A DNA stretch of 64,000 nt, taken from contig OX485807.1 of assembly GCA_950295325.1 (NCBI GenBank), positions 33,946,440 through 34,010,439 on the forward strand, in the 5' to 3' direction. A program made the position numbers and the translations under genes. The notes beneath the pieces are model-generated. The model made no database searches and was not told the origin of the DNA. It saw only the letters and a program-made list of their open reading frames with translations. Position 1 is the stretch's first letter. Each line of letters begins with the position of its first letter. Positions 1 through 12,912 of this stretch are shown here, piece after piece. The DNA is from Polytrichum commune (taxonomy: Eukaryota > Streptophyta > Polytrichopsida > Polytrichales > Polytrichaceae).

Positions 1-284
1 GAAAAGTTGTTGAACGACATTGGTATGAGAAGAATAAGCATATCTTTCCTGCTTCACGGTGGGAGGTAAGTATGCAAAGTCTCCTTGCACAGCTTATACC
101 TAGCTCCCATGCAGTTTTATTACTGTACATTACGAAGAAGTGGATAAAATGAGTTGTAGGAGCGGGCAGAATTTGATCGTCCATGGGCACATGACATTGG
201 CCAAAGGAACTGATGTTTATTGTGTTCTGACAGATCTACGACCCTACCAAGAGATGGGAGCGATACACAATCCATGGTGACTGA
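1..284 (+). CDS. XCT: XAP5/FAM50 family protein (XCT), C-terminal two exons (partial)
   Basis: Exon 1-65, read from base 3, ends in [16 protein letters not shown] followed by a GTAAGT donor. After a TGACAG acceptor, exon 234-284 encodes [16 protein letters not shown] and stop. This is the near-invariant C-terminus of the XAP5/FAM50 family, a nuclear protein. The Arabidopsis member XCT (XAP5 CIRCADIAN TIMEKEEPER) acts in the circadian clock, light signalling and small-RNA/splicing functions (family knowledge). The join is in frame with phase 0 on both sides. The rest of the gene lies left of the window. The 3'UTR probably covers part of 285-900. The family assignment is secure because the motif is so conserved; function in this organism is inferred. 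Confidence 0.9.
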
Positions 285-1699
285 TGAAGAACATTAGAAT
301 CGAGCCATGCATTCAAAGCTGGCCCCAATACCTTTGTCTTGATGTTGGCAGGAGCATAAAAAGTCCAGAATGTTGTAGTATGGTATCCGAGTCTGTACTT
401 GCTAGTTGCTGTTGACAATGCCTTTTTCAGGTGTTTAATGTGAGTCTCTACTTTTTTGGACATTCTTCATACATCAGGAACAAAGTTTGGTAGGCCAGTT
501 TAAATCCAATGATTGCAAGAGCTAAATTCTGTCATTAGATTTCTTAATATCGTTTAGTTGGGTATATAGACATTTAATTCTCCTGATAACATGTCATGTT
601 GTTTGTAAGTTCTGGCCAAGTAACCCCTATGGAAGGTTATGGATAGTTCTGTTATTTTTTAGGATGAATTTGGAGGGGCATATTGGATTCAGTTGGGTCT
701 ACTGCAGTCAATGGCAAGTTGATGATGCCCACAACAACTCAAGGAATGTGGTTCTGCTTATTGTGGCATTTAGGCCTTCAGAAGTTATGCAAATGTTAGA
801 AAAGGTGAAAGTAAGATTCTCTCTTCAAGTGAGCACACAGAGCGAGAGGAAATTATTGCACACAAGCGAGCCCCTTATCCAGCCACCACAAACGCTATGA
901 AATAGAATGTAGGATAAAGATTACTCAAAGATGATTTGATACTGCAATGAGCTTCAAAACGTCGAATTAGTCTTGCATGGCATATTAGATATGAATCAAC
1001 CATGCAATTAGAATAATACCAGAATAAGAGAATCTTCGCTTTGACCTCTTAGCATTTCTGCATCTCAACTCCCATTATGATGTCATAATGACAATCTTCA
1101 CGATTTGCAATTGCTCACCCGATGAGAAGGTATTTTATGGTTATTTAAAAAATTGGACAGCTATATTTGAGTGGTGTGTGGTGGGGTGTGGATCTAAGAA
1201 GAGACACCAGAAGGACGTGTGTTTTAAAGAGATTGAACTAAGTGCTCAAAATCCGTTAACCATTTTAAGCTCAATAGCCAGCATAATTAGGAGAAATTGA
1301 CGCCGGTATGAATAATGAATAGTGTCGGTTTGAATACAATCATGTTGAATAATCATAATCAGTTGGAATATGTTTATTATATTTTGAATTGAAATTTTCA
1401 TTTTCAGGTATATTTAATTTTTCTAGTTGTAAATGTTAAAATGGGAACTTTTATGTTTCATTGCACCATGTTTGTAGTGAATCCTTGGTTATCACTTTCC
1501 CCTACACCACCCTCCTCCCACAACATATCAATTCATCAAATCAAATTCACTTTTATTCTCTCTTTTTTATCTAAATGGAAGAAAAAGTAAAAAGGTCATG
1601 AAATGTGACTTTGTGTTTCAAGAGATTAAAAGTAAAAGTTGTCTCAAAAGTAAAATCCGTCCTATGATAATTTATTACTTTTCCTTTCACCTTTGGAGA
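285..1699. other. 3'UTR and intergenic DNA with a degenerate dispersed repeat
   Basis: The first few hundred bases are probably the XCT 3'UTR. About 1174-1265 is a diverged copy of a repeat also seen near 6600, 6957, 46200, 46545 and 52165; its core reads GTGTGGATCTAAGAAG then GTGTGTTTTAAAGAGATTGAACTA. A run of 9 G lies at 1700-1708. No convincing coding region was seen. Confidence 0.5.
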
Positions 1700-1725
1700 G
1701 GGGGGGGGAAGTCACATGTATTTAT

Positions 1726-2883
1726 ATGATGAGCGATTCTTTCCATTTCCTTCAGATGAAAGTTCCCTACTTGGTGGAATTCCATAAGCTTTCCTCATAT
1801 ACATTGCCATCATATCATCCTAAGTTGCCACCCAAAGCATCAACAATGAGAGAACGAATTGATTCCGATGGTGGCTACGTCTTGGTTGGCAAAGAAACGG
1901 TGTCCGCTTCCACGTTCTTTGAATGTGTGCACCGCTTTCGAGAGCTACACAAGATTGGCGATGGAAGTTATGGAGTGGTGTACCGTGCACGAGACGCGAG
2001 AACAAGAAACTTGGTTGCGTTAAAGAGGGTCACATGCGATGAAGAGGGGAAGTGGTTGAAAGAGATCAAGTTCTTAAACACTCTAGATCATCCATCTATC
2101 GTGAACTTGATAGGATACTATCCATGGGACAACCTCGGTAGACAAATGTGCATTGCCATGGAATACATGGAATGTAATCTACGCGACTTCATGAAAACTA
2201 AAATCAATGGACCATTGAGTGAGAGTGGAGCTAAATATGTGATGCTACAAATCCTCCGAGGTGTGGAGTACCTACACGATAATCATGTTCTTCATAGGGA
2301 TCTGAAGCCCAGTAACATTCTTGTGAACAAACTCGGACAGGTCAAAATATGTGACTTGGGCATGGCATGCCGTTCTGATTATCCACCAGTAGATGAGGAG
2401 GGGGAGGTTTGCACACTTTGGTATCGAGCACCTGAACTGCTTCTTGGCATAAACAAATACCTCCCTGCGATCGACATGTGGTCCATGGGTTGCATCATGG
2501 CCGAGATCCTCACAAATACTCCTTTGTTCCGTGGAACCAACTCCGATGACCAGTTTCAATGGATTTTGAAGATCCTTGGCACCCCGAACGAAGACCGTTG
2601 GCCTGATTTTGCAAGGGTGGCGAGCGAGAAAGGCATCTCATATGTCCAACAACCATGTGGTATCCTGAGGTATGCGATGCATTGCATGTACAAAGCACGA
2701 AACATTGGACACAAATCTAGGTTGTCTGAGAAAGGCTTTGATCTGTTGAACCGGATGCTTACGTATGATCCCAAACAACGTATTACCGTCCGCGAGGCTC
2801 TCACTCATGCATGGTTTAGGGAGTCCCCATTGCCAAAAGCAAATTGTGTGTCCATGGAATTTAAGCCCCCTTGGCGACCATAG
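1726..2883 (+). CDS. CDKG/CDK11-like cyclin-dependent kinase, intronless, likely retrogene
   Basis: This is a single-exon Ser/Thr kinase. ATGs occur at 1726, 1729, 1756 and 1846. The kinase domain starts well after the last one, so 1846 (345 aa) is a good alternative start. Numbered from the 1846 ATG, the Gly loop IGDGSYGVV begins near residue 37, VALK gives Lys60, the helix-C Glu is about 73, HRDLKPSN starts at 150, the magnesium motif is DLG instead of DFG near 170, and TLWYRAPE lies near 190. The tail (LSEKGFDLLNRMLTYDPKQR, then HAWFRESPLPK) is typical of plant CDKG / animal CDK11. Two features stand out. The cyclin-contacting PLTSLRE-type helix C is replaced by GKWLKEI and is about five residues shorter, and there are no introns although CDKG genes are normally multi-exon. 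An A-rich tract at 3049-3077 after the stop fits a decayed poly(A) tail, so I infer a retrocopy with an intact frame. Expression and activity are unknown. Confidence 0.85.
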   Translation: MMSDSFHFLQMKVPYLVEFHKLSSYTLPSYHPKLPPKASTMRERIDSDGGYVLVGKETVSASTFFECVHRFRELHKIGDGSYGVVYRARDARTRNLVALKRVTCDEEGKWLKEIKFLNTLDHPSIVNLIGYYPWDNLGRQMCIAMEYMECNLRDFMKTKINGPLSESGAKYVMLQILRGVEYLHDNHVLHRDLKPSNILVNKLGQVKICDLGMACRSDYPPVDEEGEVCTLWYRAPELLLGINKYLPAIDMWSMGCIMAEILTNTPLFRGTNSDDQFQWILKILGTPNEDRWPDFARVASEKGISYVQQPCGILRYAMHCMYKARNIGHKSRLSEKGFDLLNRMLTYDPKQRITVREALTHAWFRESPLPKANCVSMEFKPPWRP

Positions 2884-5800
2884 ATTTTCTAGAAGTCAAC
2901 ATAACATGTTTACATCAATTACATCAAAACTTTCTATTACCTCTATAGAATTGATTGTGGGTATGCATATCTTACATGGAGTTTCACAATCTAGGTGTGC
3001 ATCCACCCTAGACTTTTTAAAGTGTAGTGGCGAAATACATTTTTTTTAATAAAAAAAACAAAAAAACAAAACAAAAGTTTACAAACTAGATAGATAGATA
3101 CGATAGCTTCATGGGCCAACAAGAGTAAATGAAAAGCCTAGCATGCATGCTACTACTATCCTTTCAGTGGAGGGGGAAGGTCTAGCAAATATGAGATGTA
3201 AATAAACTAGTCCATTTTGAACGCCTCAAGAAACAAGTATCGGCATATCATTGACCAACAATAAAAGGTTAACTTATGAGTGACCATCCATGAATGACTT
3301 GTGTGTTAACAACTTTACTTCATAAAGAAATGCATTTTGAAAATAATTGACTATCCATCATGATATTGATTCTGTTGGCATATAGCTTCACTATATTAAT
3401 CATGATAATTATTGTGGGCCACACTATTGAGATTATTTCCACATTAAAAACACTAAGGATAATACCATGGACGCACACTATATACCAATCCACAATGTTG
3501 AGTAAAAAATATTCACGTTCTAGGTTACACATGTTTTTTTATTGGATTGAAAAGAGCAATGTATTGTTATCCACTCAACAAGTGACTTCTCTCTGTTCAA
3601 ATTGAGCAGACAAACCTAAAATGAATTTGTAATAATGAGTTCACATCAAAGGTGGTATGAAAGTTCCAGGTTCATTGGACTGCAACCTATGACTATAAAA
3701 GGTTAAGCGTCCATGCTTATGTCATTGAAGATAATTTAGACAATAACTTGAACAAAGTCAAGTTTCTTTCTACTCCTCCCTTGAATATAAATCTAGCAAA
3801 AATTTGCAAACCTACCATTTTTAAACCTACCATTAATTCATATACATTTGTTTCTCTTTATAAATCCTTATATATAGGCGATTTTTGGTAGGTTTTAAAA
3901 ATGTCTCCACTACATACACTAAATATATATCATAATATATAGAAACCTTTATTACATATACAATCAACTTTCACTTTCCAATGAGAAAGTTATTGAAGAT
4001 TTCTTTTTCCATAGCATGTAACTCATAATAATTTGACTATAAAAGACGTGTCATTAAAGCTAAGGCAATAATAGCAATTGAATTCACCATCATATGATCA
4101 GTTGAATCAGAACTCCACTTTGATCCAATTTAGAAAAACCATAAGGGAGTTCACTAGTGATTTATGTAGAAATGACAAGAGATGAGATTCGCTTCATTGT
4201 GGATGAACTTTGGTTTATTGGAGCATTTTGAGCTGGTTTTCTCTTTCCATTGTCCTTTTTCACAACTCCCTCAGCCGCATACTCACGCCATCTATAGATT
4301 GTTAAGACATTTTGTCATTTTGCTATGTTTTCCCTACGTGACACACATCAACAAACAAGGAACTCCACTCCAATACCACGAGTAAAAAAAATTGAACCCC
4401 TATTTTTTATAAATAAAATAGGGTGAAATTTATTTCACACTTTGGAATTTATGATTCCCTATAGGGTAGAGACAAATAATGATAAGTAGGATTTCTAATA
4501 ATTATAGGGTCCAAAAAAAATTTCAAAGGCTAAGACAAATAGCCCTCAAACAAAGACTTGGTTCTTGCACGTGTATGCCAATTTCCTATAGAGGTGCCTT
4601 CCCTAGGGGGGAAACCTAGAACTTGAATGCAAACCCTAACAAGAATGGACAGGGTAGTCATTGAGGATGATTATTATATGACAACAATGAAGGAAATACA
4701 TAAATTGGATGAAACTAACACATCTATTGTTAATTTTTCCTCTAAACCTTAGGGCTCCTTCTGTACATCTACCTTAACTTCAAAATTTTGAATAGACTAC
4801 TTAAATGCACACACTAGAGAGAAAAATTAAATTAAATTGAATGAATACCTTTCTTTTATGTATATAGTGTACGCTAATGCCTCAGATATTGCCCCTTCTA
4901 CACTTGTGTTAGCTCATACATGGTATGAGAGTCCACCCCCCAAGTGTGCACACAACCACCTTGAACCAAAATATCAAATGTTTTTAAGTGTTGCAACGAC
5001 TAACATACTTGGGAGACATCTTCCCACGGGTAGATCACTCCATTGTCAAGTTGAACACCACGTGCGACCAAAAAAAATCTTCTTTTGGTAAGTTGCACCA
5101 CCAAAATGGGTCAAAATTTTATCAATTTTTTTTCATGAGTAGATATACACAGTACCTATGACATAGTTAAAATTGGTAACTAAATTCGATGATTTGTTTT
5201 TTTCATAAAACATACCGTTTCTAACTAGAGTGACACAGAATTGAACTAAAAAAATTACTAAAAATAAATAAAGATGGCTAAAATTTTCAAAAAGTTATAC
5301 AAAAGATACTATCAATGGTTATGTATATGTAGAAAAAATATCATAAATTTTAAAATTATATATGGCACGTAATATAGGGGTAGCAAACTTTGTCCGCACG
5401 TGGTGTCAATTTGACCATGAAGTGACCTCCCCGTGCATCTTCCCTGCTTGTAATTTAGGCTCACTGTCTATGGGCAACCATCCACATAGAAGTTCAAGTT
5501 CACATGCAAGTGGCGCTTCCTCTCCATGGTTCACATGGTTAAAGTCATAGTGGTAAGTAAGTGTCTTGGAGCAAAACTCCTATGCTAATGATATGTCTCC
5601 AAATCTACTACTACATGGACTATCTATTGGCTGAGCTTTAAGAAAATAAAGATCATTCAATGTTGTTCACCAAATTAACGGGGGGGGGGGCTGGCAAAAA
5701 TGTACAAAACCACGTGCGAAAAAATGTAGTGTGGATTTTATTCAAGACACATAATTTTGACCTTTTTCTTAGATATACAATATCATCCTCTAAATGTGAA

Positions 5801-7219
5801 TTTGGGGATTATATATAATGTATGGTGTGGTTTAAGTTGTGGTATTTTTTTATTTAGATGTAAAGTAGCATAAATAGAATTAACTTTAGATTTTTTGTTT
5901 ATAGGTTCAACATAAATCATCTGTCATTAGTGGCATTGGATGAGAAATAAGCCAAATGTATGTGAACCTGTGGATGGATTTGTTGAAACGGTCGTCTTTG
6001 GATGAAAAGTACCGTCATCCGGTGATGGAAGGGTTGGCTGGCTTATTTAGGGTTTCCTGGGGGGGGGGGGTTCAAGAACCATACGCAATATGCTAAAGTT
6101 CATAGTATGATGATTGTATGCGTGTAATGTGTAGATTGTTTAAATGAAATTTCCACTACTTATAATTAAGATAGGGTGATTGTAAATATGTGACTCTAAA
6201 ATTTACATATAATGATAGGGTGTTAGAATACCATCCAGTAGAAATTTAGCTACTTTTAGGGTGGAAAATCTTCAACGAAGGAAAGTAAATACCCCCCCCC
6301 CCAACCACACACCTAAACCCTGAACCCAACCACACACCACTCAAATATAGATAGACGGTTGTTTAAGGTATGTGGATGTTATTCGGTTTGTTTTTCATGT
6401 CCTCCAACTTCTCATGATTAGATTCATGCAATAAAGTTTGTGTTGCATAAGCAAATCTATGATTAAGCATCAACAAAATTGGACCTCCCTTGATTTAGTT
6501 TTGATTATCAAAAGTGCATGTGTGTCGATTCTTTAAATGAATACCAAGGTCCCTCCAAAGTTGTGTTGACTATCGAGTCTAGAGTGGGTCATAAATTTTG
6601 AGCATGTAGACCAATCTCTTATGAACACATGGCTTGTTGGTTGTCCGTTCTTGGATCGAACCTAACCACACACCCCTCAAATGTAGATATCCAATTTAGA
6701 TACATAATTGAATAAGGTCCACATACCTTAAGATTAGACACCGAGTTAGGCACACCTACCTCATAGGTTGAGGTCAAAGACATTCCCACCCTAACCTCTA
6801 TCCTGACCTCAATTGCCCAATGTCTTAATATTGGATGGGTATGGGTATTCAAGCCTTGGCAAGAAGCGCGGGGGGCAGGGTGAGGTCAGGATAGCCTTGC
6901 TCTTAAGGTATGTGTGCGTTATTCAATACTTTTCCTAATCGGACACGTATATTTGATTGGTGTGTGGTTAGGTGAGGATCAAAGAACAAACATGATAAAG
7001 GCACATGTTTTGTAAGAGATCAGACTACGTCTTCAAATTATATCAAACTACTTCACACTTAATAATGAACACATCCACATGGGAGGACCTAATACATCCA
7101 GTTAAAAAATCAACAAACATACACATCCGATAACCATAACTCAATCAAGGGAGGTCTGATTTTCAATCTACCTTTTGTTGAATCATGTTTCATCATAGAT
7201 TTGGCAATGCAACAAAACG
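2884..7219. other. Gene-poor intergenic DNA
   Basis: About 4.3 kb of AT-rich sequence with only short random ORFs. It contains the A-rich tract at 3049-3077, one MITE (5033-5427), G/C homopolymers at 5680-5690, 6059-6070 and 6292-6302, and repeat pieces around 6600-6680 and 6957-7040 that match each other in inverse orientation and copies elsewhere in the window. Confidence 0.5.
5033..5427. mobile_element. MITE family A, copy 1 (395 bp)
   Basis: The ends form an imperfect terminal inverted repeat of about 35 bp: GATCACTCCATTGTCAAG on the left against the complement of TTGACCATGAAGTGACC on the right, each carrying CCACGTGCG. The interior has no coding capacity. A second copy with the same ends and interior lies at 17961-18349. 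Two full-length copies with matching inverted ends indicate a non-autonomous DNA transposon. Superfamily and target-site duplication were not determined. Confidence 0.8.
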
Positions 7220-7863
7220 TTGAAGATGTATGATCTTATGAATAGAAGATGGAGAAGAAGAAAGACTAAGCGAATAACACATGCACACCTTAGGTGTCCG
7301 ATTAAGAAGAGTGACCCATGCATGTATGTGATGGGTATGTGTATATGCATGTGCATGTGCATGTGTATGGATGGAATGGAAGTTCATGTGAGCGGGGCGT
7401 GTAGGATGAGGTGGCGGAAGCGAAGGAGGCTTATCCAAAGCTTGGGCCTATGGCTATGGCGCCCGCTCTGCCATTCTCGCCACCTGACTTGCCAGCTCCA
7501 GCTCGCGAATCCATCCCCTCGCAATTCCATCGTCACCACACACAACCAATACCCACATGCCATTAATCACCATGCGCGATCTTTTTCCATTCATCACATT
7601 GATTTTCCGTCAATTCTCCTTCCGACTCTCCCAGTTCTTCGGAACCTCGACTTCCTGACTACTGCATCGACCTCCAACAATCACCCCCGACAGCTTCTCA
7701 AAAATCATGGTGGCCGTCTAATGCTGTTGGTCTGATTCTTCAACAAGCCATTGTGCAGCGGATTGTCGATCTTGTTGCTTGAGGAGGAGGAGGTTTTGTA
7801 GGATAGGGTTGTGGGAGGGTCAGGGTTTAGTCGGAAGGTTTTGAGGTGGATTGTAGTGCTCGT
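7220..7863 (+). promoter_or_regulatory. Promoter / 5'UTR region of the NTF2-like gene
   Basis: GC content rises upstream of the 7864 start, as expected for a plant promoter and leader. A CATGTG/TATGTG short tandem repeat lies at about 7320-7372. No TATA box or transcription start can be assigned with confidence, and ORFs here look incidental. Confidence 0.35.
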
Positions 7864-10693
7864 ATGGCGACAAGCGTGGGAGTAGGGCCATTGCGGGCTC
7901 TCACAGTTTCGTCATTTGTGGAGAAAACAAGCATTGGAAGCAAACCAGTTGCATTGAGGAAGCCGTTTCAAGGTTCGCATGGATTCGCATTGCCATCTTT
8001 GACTTCTCGACGCGGTAAATTTGGTAAGTCTTTAGTCCTCCACCTCGGAGGTCCAGTTGGGCTGAGCCAGCAATTTAAAGATGTTCAATGAAAATGAATG
8101 GAAAATTCAAGTGGAAGATCATCGCGGAACTCGGCCTTCACTCACTTTAATGGAATGAAAGAGGCTACTGGATTTCGATCTGAGAATATTTCGTGCGTTT
8201 GTTCTAGAAATAAGTTAGCTAAGGAGTATCAGCTATTGTGTGTGAGTCACCTTTAATAAACTAAGAAGAAGAAATGTGTACTGGATGAGGATGCAAGGAT
8301 CATCCTCAGTTATAATAAATGGTCATTGACATACATATCCCGACGCGAATCAATCGTCAGGAAAATTTTCGTTATACTAGAATGAAGTGTGTTTACAAGG
8401 GGCGTCGTAGTCAATGAAGCGAATAAATGTCAAGATAGTCTTTCACTGGGACCTACGAGCTCAATCTTGACCCCTGATTCTCAAAATTGAGGAAGTTTTT
8501 AATACGATGGCAATGATGCTCTCTAACATCCGAAGTATGCTAGTCTCAAGTGGAAGAGTATGTTTACGAGCATTATACTCCTTCCCAGAATTTTGACTTG
8601 TAAAATGTCAATAAGACAGCAAATCCCATATAGAATGAGGTTCAATTGCATCGGATCTTTGGGATGCGGGGGCATTGAAGTATAATTGCTGCGCAAGAAT
8701 TGATATGTTCTTGTGTTTTGAATCTTCCGGCAGCCTCTTTCCGGATCAGGGCAGAAGTTACCGACAGCGGCTCTGAGGATGGAAGTGGTGCTTCCACGGC
8801 CACAAAGTCAGCTGAAAAGTCCGAGGTGGACAAGCTGATCGAGGGAATGTCTTTCGGTCAGCTTTGCGACGAATTTGAATGCATAAGCAGTCCTGCTGTG
8901 GAGAAGACAGCCCGGCAACTAGTGAAAGATATCATGAGCATCCGCGAGGACAAGAGATCACTTGGAAATTTTGGCATGAATGTTGTGTATAAGGTGCATT
9001 GCTGCATACCTCTGCCTAACATTTTATTCTGGGATATCATCTGGTCATTGTTTAAAAACTTTAGTCAGTATCCTCATTCTTGGCGGCTATGTATCAAAAT
9101 CCCTGAATGCCAACAAGTTCGGGTGTTAGGTTTAGAGTATCAAATTAAACCCTAATAATTGTACTTCGTTCCCACAACCTAGTTCTGGATATTGAAATTA
9201 CACTCCGTATCAACACATTCTCCGGAGATCCTCAAGTTTATTCAATGCTGACAATGTTTTATTAAGTATGACTTTTGTGATAATTGCCAGCCATTGTGGG
9301 CTGTCATTGTGAGGGTAAAAGAAAGGAGATAAATTTTGAAACTGTTGCATCTTAACTCGGTGAAAATTTTAAGGATCTCGTTCATTGCTCGAATCTTGAA
9401 TAGAGTTTCTATATTGTATTGAAGTTTGCTTTCAGTGGCTTTCCGATTCAGATTTGTAATCCTGGTGTGCAATATGCCATGTTGGGCAATGAACTTGCCA
9501 CATTAACTAGTGGAGTCCATGTTTATCAAATTTTGGGTGCTCAAAGTAATGCATATAATCTTATTTTGATTTGTTGTGGTCTTGTAGGATCCACTTCGAT
9601 CATTTAAAGGACGGGAAAAATACAAGAGAGCAACTTGGATCAAGACTGCACTGGAGAAACCCACAGTGGTACGGTAAAAATTGACAACCGATACTGGAAG
9701 CCTCTCACAGTGAAGCATTTAAATAGAACTCCAGAACAGTAATATTGCTTCTCTTAGCCTGTACTTGTAGGATAAAATTATTTGTTTAAGCCATGAGAAG
9801 TTTTAACCACCCCAAATAAGGATGTCACTTGTTGCAAACTGTCTGAGAATTCTTTGAACAGCTTGTTGTTTGCTTGAAAGTAACAGCAATTTAGCTCGAT
9901 AGCTTCTAAGTACTTGAAGTGAAATTAGAGCCATGTACAGTAAAGAAAGCACAATCTCAAAGAAGAGGCAGATGTATTTTATATGTCCACCAATAAAGGG
10001 ATCTGATTGTATCTGGTAATTTTGACATGAGACAGATGATTGACCTGTGCTACCTTTTGACCCAGGCAGTACAGGAGATGAAAATGCTTACCACAAGTGT
10101 CCTCAACATCAAGTGGACCCTTCGAGGAAAACCAAAACTCCCACCAGCATCAGCTCTGGGGGGTGAAGTTATATTATCTGTGAACTCTGTGTTCACTTTG
10201 AATCAAATAAGTGGTCAAGTTGTTGAGCATGAAGACGAATGGGACTTGTCAGCTTCAGATCCTTTGGCACAAGCATATTTTTGGACAACCCGATTGGCAT
10301 TCTCCACTATTGAAGCAGGGAAAGATTCTGCGGAAAAAGTGAAAGGGATGACAAACGCCCTTGATAAAGGGAAAGACGACGATAAAAATTCCTACTATCC
10401 AGATCCATCTGGTGATCCTAGAAAGGTAATGTATACTATCAAGAAGATTATGTGTACATTGTTTCAAGTCATATTTGTTTCTTTTTGTTTATGCTACAAC
10501 TTGAGGGACTGTTCTTGGGAGTGCTTTTTGAGTCTATGTGTGTCCATGATAAATACAGGAGATGCTAACACATTTTCTGTTTTCTGTGCAGTTTTTCCAA
10601 GTGGAGGACAATCCTCAGAAGGATTTATATCAGATTGGATTTGTAATTGCGTTAGTTTACTTGTTGGTGCAATTCTTGAGGCAAGTTCTCTGA
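7864..10693 (+). CDS. Chloroplast NTF2-like family protein with C-terminal membrane helix
   Basis: Five exons: 7864-8023, 8734-8993, 9588-9668, 10066-10425, 10592-10693. They sum to 963 nt, giving 320 aa with all joins in frame and GT-AG. The N-terminus (MATSVGVGPLRALTVSS..., rich in Ser, Thr and Arg) looks like a plastid transit peptide. The core contains YKDPLRSFKGREKYKRATW, VLNIKWTLRGKPKLPP, LNQISGQVVEHEDEWDLS and AQAYFWTTRLAF, which I associate with a plant NTF2-fold family (Arabidopsis At2g46100 type, from memory). After a YPDPSGDPRKFFQ segment the protein ends in one hydrophobic helix, IGFVIALVYLLVQFL, which suggests a plastid membrane anchor. The biochemical role of this family is not established. 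The gene converges with the ATP synthase subunit gene downstream. Confidence 0.88.
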
Positions 10694-12912
10694 ATGTGTC
10701 CCAACTGTGAGGAAAGCTTACTGCTGCTGTATGGATGTGTATTTCTATTTGCCTAGTGCAGCTCTGTTACCTTAAAGGCATTATGCACTATGCACAAAAG
10801 CTACTGTAACTCAATGTAAATTTTGCTCAATCCCCCAGAGGCTATTAGTCTTCTATCGTTTTCTATGAGTTCGCACAAGACCTTCACCTAGGGGCTCATC
10901 TATTGTCCACTTTTTGTATCCTCTGATGTTCCTCTCCCTTAAATTGTGAACTCCTAACACATACTTCTATCCAGAGCTCATCTTGAAATACATAAGCGTC
11001 GTGTGCAAAGCTCTATAAAAGATTATATTATACTTATATTGAAATATTGAGGACTCCATATTAGAACTTGGGTTTGGATGTAAAAACCAAACCAACTCTG
11101 TATTAAACCTTGGGTTTGGAAACCTTGAGAAGTTGGGTATCACTGTCTGTACTTTGGTGAAAAGCATACAATAATTGTAGAGTGGGACTGTTTGGATCAT
11201 CAAAGGCATTTAGGTAATCCAGGTCCACAGTTCCAAGGCTGTCTTCTAAACTCACTCTACAATAATCTGACAATTTGTGATGTAATCGGTTAGAACCTTT
11301 CAAACACACTTGTTAGACCTGATATGAGAGTAGGCTTGAGTGGCATGAGCAAGATCCAGTATTTTGCTCCAAAAATGGTTACAAGAATAGTATCAGCTAC
11401 GATGAGTAGTTGTTAAATTAGTTAATTTGAGATGAAAGCCCAACAACATGATTGTGAATATTGGACACCTCATATCAAAATAAGGGAAATATGGGTATAG
11501 ACATGCCATTGTGAAAATTGGAAGGTTGATGTTAAAAACAAGGGAAGCATTGATGTGAACATGTTATTGTGGATATTGGAATCTTGATGACAAAACAAGG
11601 GAAAATCTGGTACGAACAAGTTGTTGTGAGTATTGGAAACTTGATGCCTAGACAATGGAAGCATTGATTTGAGCATGTCTTTGTGAATATTGGAAACTTC
11701 ATGCCAAAACAACACATTTCTATGAACATGTATTTGTGAATATTGGAAACTTGAAGCCAAACCAAGGGAAGCATTCCTATCAACAGGTATTGGTAAATAT
11801 CGGATACTTAATGCTTAACCAAGGGGAAGCATTGGTATCATGTAGTGGTCAATATTGGATACTTAATGCCAAATTTGATTGCCAATGAAAGCAAGACTGA
11901 TCCAAACATGGTTGTAAAAAATGGGAGTGCTTGTTTCTTTAGCATAATCTGTGTCGAGGATGGACAACCATGAAATATGTTTTCCTTAACAGTAATCTAA
12001 GAAATTTTATATGACGTGCTTCAATCTCAACCATTATCAATGAAGCAATGACTTAGCAGATCCAAGTTCCAATATGACCTCCAAGCATAACAATTCAGGG
12101 TGATTTTGGAAATTCTGGAACCTAAACAGATGTGCATCATTGTAAAGGACCCTGCTGGACACCAACTCACTTTATTAACAGTACAACCTTGCAGAACAGC
12201 ATCAGCAGGAGGAATGCCACCCCTAGGTTCCTGCCCGCACAGATATTCAATACCAATCCTATATTATAAGGAACTACTGAACGTTTCATGTGACTGACAC
12301 AATAATTGCTGGGAGGTTCTTCATCCAAACTCGTCCAGCAATATCTCTGGTGATATTGGTGCTCCTCCATTCAACTAACTTCGCAGACCGCTCTGACCCC
12401 CAGAAAATAACCTTTCATAAGTACATTACAAATCATGCACATAACACTTGTACATAACTTCAGGTCTTGGTAATCTACTGTACCTTCTTGAGACTCTGCA
12501 AGATCATCATATACTCTACTTCGTGGCTCATAGAACTCAGAAACTTGACTGCAACTAAAAGAATCGTGAGAACAAACTACTCCAGTTTCATGAATAAACT
12601 GAAATAATGGTGCTTTTTTGGATGACTACATTATGCACTAAAACAATTAGTTCCACTGTATCATCCTGTCCACCTTGTTCTTACACCAATTTTATTACAC
12701 TAGGCTGATTCTTATGTCAAAGTGGGACCTCTTTAGCCTAATGCAACCCACAACCTCGGCCTCATCTTGACATGCGTTAAGTAAAGCAGAAACTCCAATG
12801 AGTCTTGCATTTAGGTTCCCTGAGACCCTCGAGAATATTAAGAAACACAGAAATGCAAAGTACAAAAGGGGGAGTGGGATTACCAAGACCATAAAGAGGG
12901 AAGAGTAAACAA
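10694..12912. other. Convergent intergenic region with 3'UTRs and minisatellite
   Basis: 2.2 kb between the stop codons of two convergent genes. It includes their 3'UTRs and the 57-bp minisatellite at 11445-11920. No gene was seen. Confidence 0.5.
11445..11920. repeat. Minisatellite, about 57-bp unit, about 8 diverged copies
   Basis: Each unit reads roughly TTTGTGAATATTGGAAACTT, then GATGCCAAAACAAGGGAAGC, then an ATTGATnTGAACATG end. Units start near 11452, 11501, 11560, 11619, 11676, 11729, 11786 and 11842. Copies differ by substitutions and small indels, so the array is old. The unit length is a multiple of 3 in several copies, which explains long antisense ORFs here that are not genes. 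Confidence 0.85.

Noticed and set aside
7220-7735. 171-codon ORF upstream of the NTF2-like gene
   Set aside because: Begins in a CATGTG microsatellite (MCICMCMCMCM translation) and has low-complexity composition; it is promoter/leader DNA.
11470-11783. Two overlapping antisense ORFs with repeated HQVSNIHNN-like segments
   Set aside because: They are translations of the 57-bp minisatellite; repeat units of length divisible by three keep frames open without coding.
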